Origin: Catellatospora methionotrophica
GTDB lineage: Bacteria > Actinomycetota > Actinomycetes > Mycobacteriales > Micromonosporaceae
Direction of reading: 5' to 3'
Length of the DNA: 64,000 nt
Assembly (NCBI RefSeq): GCF_011297335.1
Contig: NZ_JAAOTJ010000012.1
Coordinates: forward strand, 62,001 to 126,000
The notes beneath the pieces are model-generated. The model had not been told where the DNA came from and did no database searches. It saw nothing but the letters and a program-made list of their open reading frames with translations. A program made the translations under genes and the position numbers. Shown piece after piece: positions 32,807-40,597 of the stretch (position 1 is its first letter; each line of letters starts with the position of its first letter).

Positions 32807-33109
32807 TCAGGCCACCGTCTCCCGCAGTTCGGCGTGGAAGCGGCGGCTCACCGGCGGTGCGGTCATCAGCGGGCGGATCACCTCACCGGAGCGGGTGAAG
32901 GCGTCCGAGGCGAGGTAGCGGGCGAACGACTGCTCGTCGTCCCATTCGTGCACGACGGCGATCGCGGACGCGTCCTCGCGGGAGGCGTATACCCGGAACG
33001 CGACGTTGCCCGCCATGGCGCGTACCGCGTCGCTCTCGGCGTCGAGCTGGGCCAGGGCCGCGGCGCGGTCGGCGGGAGCGGTGCGGAAGTCGAGGATGGC
33101 GATGAGCAT
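32807..33109 (-). CDS. Antibiotic biosynthesis monooxygenase (ABM) domain protein
   Basis: 100 residues, a single dimeric ferredoxin-like ABM domain: LIAILDFRTAPADRAAALAQ, FRVYASREDASAIAVVHEWD and DDEQSFARYLASDAF. Such proteins are cofactor-free oxygenases, haem-degrading enzymes or detoxification factors; the residues for IsdG-type haem use are not evident. Likely co-transcribed with the AraC regulator downstream. GGAGG precedes the ATG. Confidence 0.8.
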   Translation of the reverse strand: MLIAILDFRTAPADRAAALAQLDAESDAVRAMAGNVAFRVYASREDASAIAVVHEWDDEQSFARYLASDAFTRSGEVIRPLMTAPPVSRRFHAELRETVA

Positions 33110-33246
33110 GGGAGACCTCCAGGTCGGTGGCGACTGTCAGGATCGATCCTGGTCGCCGCGACGCCGGTCGGCTCCCGCCAGCCGGACGCGTTCACGCTCG
33201 TAGCGGACGCCTCAGGCAGCGGCAGGCAGGTCATCCGGGCAGAAGA

Positions 33247-33282
33247 ACAGGCCCGGAGCCGTGATCCGGCTTCCGGGCCTGT
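33247..33282. terminator. Stem-loop after small gene, copy 2
   Basis: ACAGGCCCGGAGCCG and CGGCTTCCGGGCCTGT arms are kept although the loop bases differ from copy 1, which suggests the structure is selected. Confidence 0.6.
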
Positions 33283-33292
33283 CTGGTCGTGC

Positions 33293-33439
33293 TCATCGTG
33301 TCGTGTTGTCGCGCGCCTGGCCGCGCTTGCGGCCGTGGCGATGCAGCCTGTTGGCTACCCGCTCCTTCGCGGCCTCGTCGATGAGCTCTCGGTGATGCAG
33401 CTTCGCGAGATCGAAGTACATCTCGGGTGATCCGAACAT
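33293..33439 (-). CDS. 48-residue conserved small protein, copy 2
   Basis: Same GAGGAG-N7-ATG start, at 33439. The first 29 residues equal copy 1; the tail reads RLHRHGRKRGQARDNTTR instead of RVHRHGRKSRQARDHTAR. Basic character is kept, which suggests a nucleic-acid or membrane-surface contact, though this is inference. It precedes the ABM gene on the same strand by about 180 bp and has its own terminator, so it is probably a separate transcript. Confidence 0.65.
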   Translation of the reverse strand: MFGSPEMYFDLAKLHHRELIDEAAKERVANRLHRHGRKRGQARDNTTR

Positions 33440-33695
33440 CGCAGACTCCTCAGTCCTTGACTTTCCCTCTTGCTGACGAGGTAAATACTCGTCCTTCCCG
33501 ACCGCCGTTCCATCCGCAGCGACGGCGTATCCTGCCTGCCCGAGACCTACCTAGACGGGTGTCCGGGACCGCCTAGGTATGCCTACGCACGGTGACCGCC
33601 ATCACCGGCTGGACGGTGATACGTCCGTTTCGGAGTGATCCGCTGTTGTCGGACGGCCCGGTTAGGGTCGGGGCCGTCTTAGTGAGGAGGCGCGG

Positions 33696-34109
33696 GTGCG
33701 GGTCGAGGTGCGCAGCAGGGTCCCCGGCGGGGATCGCCTGCCCGATGTCCTGGTGGAACTGGCGCAGGAGCGGACGACGGTGCGTGAGCTGATCCGCGCC
33801 GCCGTCGCCGAGCAGGTCCGTGCCTGGCAGGCCGACAGTTCCCGGTGCCGGGCGCTACTGGACCGGCAGTACCTGACCGATGACGACATCCGCGCCCAGG
33901 CCGCGACCGGTGTGGTCCGCCTGCCCGACCGGCAGCACGGGGTGCCCGACGCCGACGCCGAGGTCACCCGCGCCTGGCGGGCGTTCGAACGCGGCACGTT
34001 CGCGCTGTTCATCGGCGGGCGGCAGGTCGACCTGCTGGACGAGCAGGTCGTGCTCCGCCTGGGTGAGCCGGTCGTGTTCGTGCGCCTCACCGCCCTGGTC
34101 GGCGGCTGA
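33696..34109 (+). CDS. Small partner of the DUF4132 gene, unknown function
   Basis: 137 residues from GTG 33696, with GAGGAGG 5 bp upstream. No signal or membrane segment. A helical N-terminal half (LVELAQERTTVRELIRAAVA) is followed by a beta-rich end with FERGTFALFIGGRQVDLLDE and VVLRLGEPVVFVRLTALVGG, somewhat ubiquitin- or MoaD-like in ending Gly-Gly, but not recognisable as a family. The ATG of the DUF4132 gene is 1 bp after its stop, so the two are translationally linked and probably act together. Confidence 0.6.
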   Translation: MRVEVRSRVPGGDRLPDVLVELAQERTTVRELIRAAVAEQVRAWQADSSRCRALLDRQYLTDDDIRAQAATGVVRLPDRQHGVPDADAEVTRAWRAFERGTFALFIGGRQVDLLDEQVVLRLGEPVVFVRLTALVGG

Positions 34110-34110
34110 C

Positions 34111-36633
34111 ATGGCCGAACCGCACCGGCTGCTGCGCCATGACCCGATCCACGACATCTACCGCGAGGCGTTCGCGCAGGAGCGCGCCGCGCTCGCGGAC
34201 CGCGTCGAGCAGGTGCGCGCTGCGCTGAAGGACGGCGACCTGGGGCTGCTGCGCGAACTCGGCCCGCTCGTCCTGGAGCAGCGGCGGCGCGGCGACGACC
34301 GGACCGGCGGCAACCTGGAACGCCGCACCGCCGACCTCGACCAGGCGTTCAGTGACGCCTACGACGAGGCCTTCCCGCTGCCGCCCGACGCCGACCTGCG
34401 TACCGTGCTGGACACGCCGTGGCCGACCGCCTCGCGCGACGCGGCGCTGCGGGCGCTGCTGGGCTGCTCGATCTGGGTCACGCCGCAGCTCGACGACGTG
34501 GCCGACGCGTTCATCGCGGCCGGTGACGCCGCCGCGATGCGGGTGCTGGTGCTGACCCCGCTCGGTCGGGTCACCCGGCCCGCCGTGACCCGGCTGCTCG
34601 ACGCGCTGCACGCACACGACGCGCTCGACGCGCCGCTCATCGAGCACGCCTTCACCGTGGACCGGTGGCTGGGCAACACCATCGTGGGCCGCGACCCGTC
34701 GGGCGGCCCGCCGCCCTCGCCCGCGGCCTGCGCCGACGCGGTGCGGCCGTACGTCGACGCGATGCTGTGGCGGATGACCGCCGCCGGAGTGCCCGACCAC
34801 GAGCTGCCGCAGGTCATCGTGCCGCGCGGGCTGCGGTTCGTGCTGCGGGCACTGGACTGGACCGGCGAGGACCGGACCGGGCAGCGCCTCGGCGCAGCCG
34901 AGCTGTCCGACGCCGAGCGGGCCCAACTGGCGGCACACCTCGCCGGGCAGCCCCTGGAGGTCCAGCTGCGCGCCTTCGCGCTGCGCCGCCCGGCCGGCGA
35001 CGCCGAGGCGCTGCTGCCCGTGCTCGGGCTCGCCCCGGCGGTGGCGCTGCTGCGGCTGATCGACGAGATCGAGGCGGCCGGGGTGGCCCGCCACGACCGC
35101 GCGCAGATCCTGGCGGCGGCCGCGACAGCCGGACCCGATGTGACCGCGAAGTTGCTGAAACTGACACCGTCGGAGCTGGTCAGCGCGGCCCTGGGTGGCA
35201 ACCGCGCGGCGGTGCTCAAACGCGTCAAGAACAACGCCCTGGCTGGCATCGCGGCGTACGGGATGCTGCCGCTCGCCGAGGGCGAGACGGTGCCCGACCG
35301 CTACACCACGCTGCGGGAGGTCGCCAAGCGCGGACCGAAGCTCGGCCCGAACCGGCGGCACAGCCACGCCGCCGCCGTCGAGGTCGCTCTCGAACACCTC
35401 GCGCAGGTCGCGGGCCTGCCCGACGCGAGCCGCCTGGAGACCGAGTGCGAGATCCAGCTCGCCGAGGCCACCCCGCCCCCGTGGACGTGCGGCGACTACA
35501 CCGTCGCGGTCGTCATGGACGGCCCCGACCCGGTCATCGCCGTTTCCAGCAGCGCCAAACCCCTCAAGACCGTGCCCGCAGCGGTACGCGCCGACGCCCG
35601 CTACACCGCCAGCCGCGAATACCAGGACCTGCTGCGCGACCAGGCCAGGCGGCTGCGGACCGGCGTGATCGAACGGCTCGTCGCCACCGGCGCGCCGGTT
35701 ACGCCCGATGAACTCGCCGGTCTGCGCAGGCTGCCCGCTGGCGCGTCGATGCTGCCCGCGCTGCTGTGGCGGGACCGGAACGGAGCAGTGGGACTGCTCG
35801 ATGACGTCGATCCGACCGGCCCGGTCAACGCGGTGCACCCGTACGACCTCTACGACACGGCGCAGCTCGCACACTGGCAGGCAGAGGTCGTCCGCCGCCG
35901 CCTGCGACAGCCCGTCAAGCAGGCCTTCCGTGAGCTGTATGTGCTCACGCCCGCCGAACGTGAGGCCGTCGACGCCTCGCAGCGCTTCGCGGGTCACACC
36001 GTGACCGGCCGTGTCGCCGGGCAGCTGCTGTCCGGGCGCGGCTGGCGCACCCACGACGACTACGCCGACCACCAGGCCACCCGTCCGGCGGGCAAGCTGA
36101 CCGCGGCCCTGAGCTGCGACTTCCACGGCTACTTCGGCATGGGCGACGTGGAGATCGGCGCGCTGCGGTTCCTGTCGGGCCGTGACACCGTGCCGCTGGC
36201 CGACGTGCCGCCGGTGGTGTTCTCCGAGGTCATGCGGGACCTGGATCTGGTCGTCTCGGTCGCGGGCACCGGCCCCGCGCGGTTCGACTCCCCGGCCCGT
36301 GCGCAGAGCCGCGCCGAGGTGCTCGCCGCCCTCATCGACGACCTGGGCCTGCGGCGGGTCACCGTCGAGGGCACGACCGCGGTGGTACGCGGCTCGCGGG
36401 CCGTCTACCGGGTGCACCTGACCAGCGGCAGCATCCACGTCGAGCCGGGCGGTTACCTGTGCGTGGTTCCGGCCGGGTTCGGCGGCAAGCCGCACCGGCG
36501 GCTGTTCCTGCCGTTCGCCGACGATGATCCGATGACGAGTGTCGTGCTCAGCAAGGTGCTGCTGCTGGCCGAGGACGAGAAGATCACCGACCCGTCGATC
36601 CTGGCCCAGCTGGCGGTGCTCGCGGCGCGGTGA
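34111..36633 (+). CDS. DUF4132 domain protein (MolR/YehI-like)
   Basis: 840 residues, cytosolic. The N-terminal 400 residues are mainly alpha-helical repeats (HEAT-like; e.g. VADAFIAAGDAAAMRVLVLT). The C-terminal half carries the DUF4132 signature: GPKLGPNRRHSHAAAVE, LAHWQAEVVRRRLRQPVKQAFRELYVLTPAE in two parts, FAGHTVTGRVAGQLLSGRGW, ending with FLPFADDDPMTSVVLSKVLLLAEDEKI in two parts. Family members often sit near WGR, SWIM or MoxR/VWA genes; a MoxR/VWA operon lies 15 kb downstream here, but there is no direct link. Function unknown. Confidence 0.75.
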   Translation: MAEPHRLLRHDPIHDIYREAFAQERAALADRVEQVRAALKDGDLGLLRELGPLVLEQRRRGDDRTGGNLERRTADLDQAFSDAYDEAFPLPPDADLRTVLDTPWPTASRDAALRALLGCSIWVTPQLDDVADAFIAAGDAAAMRVLVLTPLGRVTRPAVTRLLDALHAHDALDAPLIEHAFTVDRWLGNTIVGRDPSGGPPPSPAACADAVRPYVDAMLWRMTAAGVPDHELPQVIVPRGLRFVLRALDWTGEDRTGQRLGAAELSDAERAQLAAHLAGQPLEVQLRAFALRRPAGDAEALLPVLGLAPAVALLRLIDEIEAAGVARHDRAQILAAAATAGPDVTAKLLKLTPSELVSAALGGNRAAVLKRVKNNALAGIAAYGMLPLAEGETVPDRYTTLREVAKRGPKLGPNRRHSHAAAVEVALEHLAQVAGLPDASRLETECEIQLAEATPPPWTCGDYTVAVVMDGPDPVIAVSSSAKPLKTVPAAVRADARYTASREYQDLLRDQARRLRTGVIERLVATGAPVTPDELAGLRRLPAGASMLPALLWRDRNGAVGLLDDVDPTGPVNAVHPYDLYDTAQLAHWQAEVVRRRLRQPVKQAFRELYVLTPAEREAVDASQRFAGHTVTGRVAGQLLSGRGWRTHDDYADHQATRPAGKLTAALSCDFHGYFGMGDVEIGALRFLSGRDTVPLADVPPVVFSEVMRDLDLVVSVAGTGPARFDSPARAQSRAEVLAALIDDLGLRRVTVEGTTAVVRGSRAVYRVHLTSGSIHVEPGGYLCVVPAGFGGKPHRRLFLPFADDDPMTSVVLSKVLLLAEDEKITDPSILAQLAVLAAR

Positions 36634-36639
36634 ACGCCG

Positions 36640-36691
36640 GGAGAGACCGAGCTCCGGAAGGTGATGCGATCCTTCGTCGCCCGGTCTCTCC
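36640..36691 (+). terminator. Two-stem terminator after the DUF4132 gene
   Basis: Outer arms GGAGAGACCG and CGGTCTCTCC pair perfectly; an inner GGAAGG/TCCTTC stem fills the loop. Seven bp after the stop. Confidence 0.65.
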
Positions 36692-36838
36692 TTCCTGACC
36701 GTGTCCATGGGAGATGGGGGTCAGGAGCGTGGATCAGCCGCCATTCCGTTGTGTGTACGGCCGTATCAGCGAGTAGGTCGGAAGCAATTGCGTATAGCCG
36801 ACTGCCTCACGGCAGAACACCACCTGGTTGGCGATTAG

Positions 36839-37594
36839 CGCCTGCGTGCCCATGCGCTCGTGGCCTACACCCATCAGGTGGCAACGCTGTTTCTGACCAA
36901 ACTGGGCGAGGCTGATCTGGCGTGGATCGCCGCAAGCCGTGGCCTGACCGCCGCGAACGCCAGCGAGGACATTGTGGTGGTCGGGTCATTGAGCCGTTCG
37001 GCAGCGCATGCTCTGACGACTAATGGCGAGTACCGGGAGGCGCGTGCCCTCGGTGCCGCCGCAGCTGAGTTTCTCCAGCCCTGGACGTCGCGGCCCACGC
37101 CACGTTTGCTGTCGGTCTACGGCAGCCTTCATCTGATGTGCGCGCTCTCGGCAGCACGTGATGATGACCGCCAGTCGGCCAACACACATCTCGCCGAAGC
37201 AGGCGATTCTGCCTTCCGTCTGGGCGGTGACGCCAACCACGTATGGACCGCGTTCGGCCCTACCAACGTCACCATTCATCAGGTATGCGTGGCGCTGGAG
37301 TTCGGGGACGTGCAGCGTGCCATTGCCATCGGTCCCGATCTCGACACCAGCGCCCTGCCCGTGGAACGTCGAGTAAGGCACTCGATTGAGCTCGCCCGTG
37401 CGTTCGTCCGGCACAACCGGGTGGACGAGTCGCTGAGGCACCTGCTTGAAGCTGAACTGATCTCACCTGACCAAGTTCGATACCACCAGCTCTCCCGCAT
37501 GGTCGTCAGGGAAATACTGACCAGGCCCCGGCCGCCACGGGTGGCCGTCGACCTCGCCTGTCGCATGGGCGTGAGTTCTTCGACGCCCTGGTGA
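36839..37594 (+). pseudogene. 5'-truncated HTH-TPR regulator (actinobacterial XRE type)
   Basis: The sequence matches only the TPR half of the long actinobacterial XRE-TPR regulators: THQVATLFLTKLGEADLAWI, then IAASRGLTAANASEDIVVVG, VGSLSRSAAHAL, and the C-terminal RPPRVAVDLACRMGV. Recognisable similarity starts at RLRAHALVAY right after an in-frame TAG (36836-36838); no helix-turn-helix is found in any frame upstream before the terminator at 36691. GTG 36860 could start a 244-residue protein without DNA-binding domain. Lower GC than surroundings. It is convergent, with no gap, with the YdcF gene that usually accompanies such regulators. A decayed gene is favoured; an independent TPR protein is possible. 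Confidence 0.6.
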
Positions 37595-38251
37595 CTACAC
37601 CAGCCGACTGGTGTATCCCTTCGCCACAAGACGATCGAAAGCTTTCCTGACCTGCGGGGGCATCGGCTGTGGGATGGCGAAGCCGCGATCGGCGTACACC
37701 TCGACGCGCTGTGTGTCCCCGACCAGCATGTCGACGACCTTCTTCGGATCGCCGATACTCGTCAGGTAATCATCCAGCCCCAGTGCTTGTGACCGGCACA
37801 CGACATCCACCTCGGGCCACATCTTCCGGCACGTCGCATAAGCCCGCCGCTGTTGATACGGGCGGGACATGAGCAGCACCGAGCGCACCTCGATGCCGTT
37901 GGCTGCCAGCAGCGCGCGGGAGAAGGTCAGGTTCTCTGCGGTATTGGCCGCCATGGTGTCGATCAATATGACGTTCTCGGGCACCCCGTGGGCGACGGAG
38001 TATTCGCGGTATGCCACGGCCTCACCCTGCGGGAACCGTTCCACGGTGGTCGGCGCGTTCGCCCCGGTGAAGACCAGATGTGGGAACATCCCTCGGTGGA
38101 ACAGGTCGACCGCGACCACGGCCACGCCCAGGTCGTGACTGCCCAGGCCGATCCCCACGTCACATCGACGGGCGGCATGGTGCAGGTCGTGGTAGTCCCA
38201 CAGCATCTCGACGTCCTCGCGAACGTCGAGCGGCACGCTCGTCTCTGTCAC
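37595..38251 (-). CDS. YdcF-family protein (DUF218)
   Basis: 218 residues, soluble. The DUF218 core is seen: CDVGIGLGSHDLGVAVVAVD, GMFPHLVFTGAN, EAVAYREYSVAHGVPENVIL, TMAANTAENLTFSRALLAAN and VLLMSRPYQQRRAYATCRKM. E. coli YdcF binds S-adenosylmethionine, but the family role is unsettled. In streptomycetes and relatives it often neighbours XRE-TPR regulators, as here, although that partner is truncated. Lower GC than the rest of the window, which suggests both came together by transfer. Confidence 0.8.
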   Translation of the reverse strand: MTETSVPLDVREDVEMLWDYHDLHHAARRCDVGIGLGSHDLGVAVVAVDLFHRGMFPHLVFTGANAPTTVERFPQGEAVAYREYSVAHGVPENVILIDTMAANTAENLTFSRALLAANGIEVRSVLLMSRPYQQRRAYATCRKMWPEVDVVCRSQALGLDDYLTSIGDPKKVVDMLVGDTQRVEVYADRGFAIPQPMPPQVRKAFDRLVAKGYTSRLV

Positions 38252-38517
38252 GCCGGCTTCCCCTCATGCGTGCTCCGGGCGATGATCCGGTAGGCGACGA
38301 CTCGTCGCGGCTGCTTGCCTGGCACCAGCCTACGGAACACCTAGCCGCCGTTGGTGTGGCGGTGTTCGAGGGAAGCGAGTTGATCCGCGCCTGTCCGGCG
38401 AAGCGGGAGGCCCGACGGTGCTTGCGGGCCGTAGGCTGCCACAAATCACGGCGCCCGGCATCCAGGCACGGCGGCCGTCGTAGGCTGGGCGCGCCAGACG
38501 AGGGACAGGGAGCTGAC
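38252..38517. other. Intergenic region upstream of the AlkD-like gene
   Basis: 265 bp between divergent genes. AT-richer near the YdcF side. No strong promoter consensus, palindrome or RNA gene seen; GGGAG at 38508 is the ribosome site of the next gene. Confidence 0.4.
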
Positions 38518-39201
38518 ATGGCCGAGGCGGTGCTGGCCGGGACGACGGTCGCCGAGTTGATGGCCGAGCTGGCCACGCTCGACGAACCCAGGGCGCGAGA
38601 GATCAACGCCAAGCACGGTGACGATCACGGCGTGAACCTCGGCAAGCTGCGCGGGATCGCGAAGCGGCTGAAGACGCAGCAGGATCTCGCCCGCGACCTC
38701 TGGGCCACCGGTGACACCGCAGCACGTCTGCTGGCGCTGCTGGTCTGCCGCCCGAAGGCGTACACCCGCGACGAGCTGGACGCGATGCTGCGCGAGGCGC
38801 GTGCCCCGAAGGTGCACGACTGGCTGGTGAACTATGTGGTGAAGAAGGGCGCGCATGCCGAGGACCTGCGTCGGGCCTGGTTCGCCGACCCGGATCCGGT
38901 GGTCGCCAGCGCGGGCTGGGCGTTGACCGTCGAGCGGGTGGCCAAGCAGCCCGACGGCCTGGACCTGCCCGGCCTGCTCGACACCATCGAGGCGGAGATG
39001 GGGGACGCCCCCGAGCGCCTGCAGTGGGCGATGAACCACTGCCTGGCCCAGATCGGCATCGAGCACCCCGCGTACCGTGCCCGCGCGCTGGACATCGGCG
39101 AGCGCCTGCAAGTGCTCAAGGACTATCCGACCCCACGCGGCTGCACCTCCCCGTTCGCGCCGGAGTGGATCAAAGAGATGGTCCGTCGCCAGGGCGAGTG
39201 A
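38518..39201 (+). CDS. DNA alkylation repair protein, AlkD-like HEAT-repeat fold
   Basis: 227 residues from ATG 38518, after GGGAG. All-helical HEAT-like repeats: LAKKL-type strings such as LRGIAKRLKTQQDLARDLWA, KVHDWLVNYVVKKGAHAEDL, RAWFADPDPVVASAGWALTV and PERLQWAMNHCLAQIGIEHP. This fits the DNA alkylation repair family (PF08713), which excises bulky or cationic N3/N7 alkyl adducts without base flipping. The catalytic Asp of AlkD cannot be placed with confidence. Monocistronic, ending at a 61-bp hairpin element. Confidence 0.75.
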   Translation: MAEAVLAGTTVAELMAELATLDEPRAREINAKHGDDHGVNLGKLRGIAKRLKTQQDLARDLWATGDTAARLLALLVCRPKAYTRDELDAMLREARAPKVHDWLVNYVVKKGAHAEDLRRAWFADPDPVVASAGWALTVERVAKQPDGLDLPGLLDTIEAEMGDAPERLQWAMNHCLAQIGIEHPAYRARALDIGERLQVLKDYPTPRGCTSPFAPEWIKEMVRRQGE

Positions 39202-39231
39202 CGGCTGATCCACGCCCCACGCCAGGCCGAT

Positions 39232-39292
39232 GATCGCTATTTCGGGTCAAAACCTCGGATTAGACCGCAGGTTCTGACCCGAAACAGTGATC
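39232..39292. repeat. 61-bp dispersed hairpin element, copy B
   Basis: Ends GATCGCTATTTCGGGTCA and TGACCCGAAACAGTGATC pair with two non-Watson-Crick positions, one of them G-U; the middle CCTCGG/CCGCAGG extends the stem. It lies between the convergent AlkD-like and oxidoreductase genes, where it could also act as a two-way terminator. Confidence 0.75.
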
Positions 39293-39321
39293 ATGGCTGG
39301 TAAGCCGCTCGCCGGGTGCGG

Positions 39322-40506
39322 CTACGCGGTCGCGGCGACGGCCGGACCGGTGTGCTCCCGGGTGACGTGGTGGCGTTTGGCGGGCAGCCCGAGGGTCGGG
39401 TTGGCCACGCCCCAGGCTGCGCCTTTGCAGATCAGTTCCTTGTACGCGGCGGCGAGCCGCCCGGTCAGCACGGCGGGCTTGGCGACGTCGTCGGCGGTGA
39501 CGTACTGGATCAGGCCCTCCTTGCGCCCCAGCGAGATGCACTGGTTGAAGTAGCGCAGGTGGCCGGTCGGGAGCTTGCCTCCGGTCAGCCGTGCGGCGAT
39601 GGTGTCGGCGGCCTGCCAGGCCATCGGGGTGCCCGACGCGCACGACATGCGCAGCGGCTTGTCCCCGGCGCCCAGTGCCAGGGCGGCGTCGCCGATGGCG
39701 TACACGTCGGGGTGCGAGACCGAGCGCATGGTGCCGTCGACGACGATCTGCCCGGTGCCGGTGACCTTCAGGGTGCTCGCCTGGGCGATCGGGTGCACGG
39801 CGAAGCCGGTGGTCCAGACGGTGACGGCGGCGGGGATGATCCGGCCGTCGGCGGTGGCGACGTGCTCGGCGGTCACCTCGGTTACGGCGGCGTGCTCGTA
39901 CGCGGTGATGGCGAGCTTGCCAAGGACCTTGCGCAGGTGGTCGCGGCCCTTGGGGGAGAGCCAGTCGCCCAGGTCGCCGCGGGCGGCCAGGGCCACGTCG
40001 AGGTCGGGGCGGGCCTCGGCGATCTCGGTCGCGGCCTCCAGGCCGGTGAGGCCGCCGCCGACGACGACCACGGTCTGCCCGGCGGCGAGCCCCGCGAGGC
40101 GTTCGCGCAGCCGGAGCGCGCCGGTGCGGCTGGCGATCTGGTACGCGTACTCGGCTGTCCCCGGCACATTCTGGCTGTTCCAGCCGCTGCCGAGGGCGTA
40201 GACGAGCGTGTCGTAGGGCAGTTCGCCGGTGCCGTCGGTGACGGTGACGGCCTTGCGGTCGGGGTCGACGGCGGTGACCTGGCCGAGTCGCAGTGCCACG
40301 CCGGTGCCGGAGAACATGTCGGCCAGCGGGCGGGGCTTGAGGTCCTGGCCGGCGGCGAGCTGGTGCAGGCGTACCCGCTCGACGAAGTCGGGGTCGGCGT
40401 TGACGAGGGTGATGGCGACGTCCTCGCGGTGCAGGCGCTTGGCGAGGCGGCCGGCGGCGATGGCTCCGGCGTATCCGGCGCCGAGGACGACGATGCGGTG
40501 CTTCAT
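39322..40506 (-). CDS. NDH-2-like NAD(P)/FAD-dependent oxidoreductase
   Basis: 394 residues from ATG 40506, with AGGAG 8 bp upstream. FAD-binding GAGYAG near the N-terminus (RIVVLGAGYAGAIAAGRLAK), second Rossmann motif VVVVGGGLTGLEAATEIAEA near 160, and TGFAVHPIAQ plus VYAIGDAALAL near the C-terminus. No membrane anchor helix is evident, so it may be a soluble or peripheral dehydrogenase. It follows an ECF41 sigma factor on the same strand by 91 bp; ECF41 groups commonly control a neighbouring oxidoreductase or decarboxylase, so this is its probable target. Confidence 0.85.
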   Translation of the reverse strand: MKHRIVVLGAGYAGAIAAGRLAKRLHREDVAITLVNADPDFVERVRLHQLAAGQDLKPRPLADMFSGTGVALRLGQVTAVDPDRKAVTVTDGTGELPYDTLVYALGSGWNSQNVPGTAEYAYQIASRTGALRLRERLAGLAAGQTVVVVGGGLTGLEAATEIAEARPDLDVALAARGDLGDWLSPKGRDHLRKVLGKLAITAYEHAAVTEVTAEHVATADGRIIPAAVTVWTTGFAVHPIAQASTLKVTGTGQIVVDGTMRSVSHPDVYAIGDAALALGAGDKPLRMSCASGTPMAWQAADTIAARLTGGKLPTGHLRYFNQCISLGRKEGLIQYVTADDVAKPAVLTGRLAAAYKELICKGAAWGVANPTLGLPAKRHHVTREHTGPAVAATA

Positions 40507-40597
40507 TTCTGGCTCCTGTCCTTCGCGGGTTCGCCTCCTGAACCGGGCGGCCCGCCGTTTCCTGACAGGACTTGCTGTGAAGCACCTCACTTGACGC

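Larger units (their letters stand above)
33246..33642. repeat. 397-bp direct repeat, copy 2
   Basis: Gap-free match of 31616-32012. The two copies bracket the AraC and ABM genes, so recombination between them would delete or duplicate exactly that 1,630-bp unit. Confidence 0.85.

Noticed and set aside
31616-33642. The 397-bp repeats as insertion-sequence ends
   Set aside because: They contain a small gene and terminator rather than terminal inverted repeats, and flank regulatory genes without a transposase.
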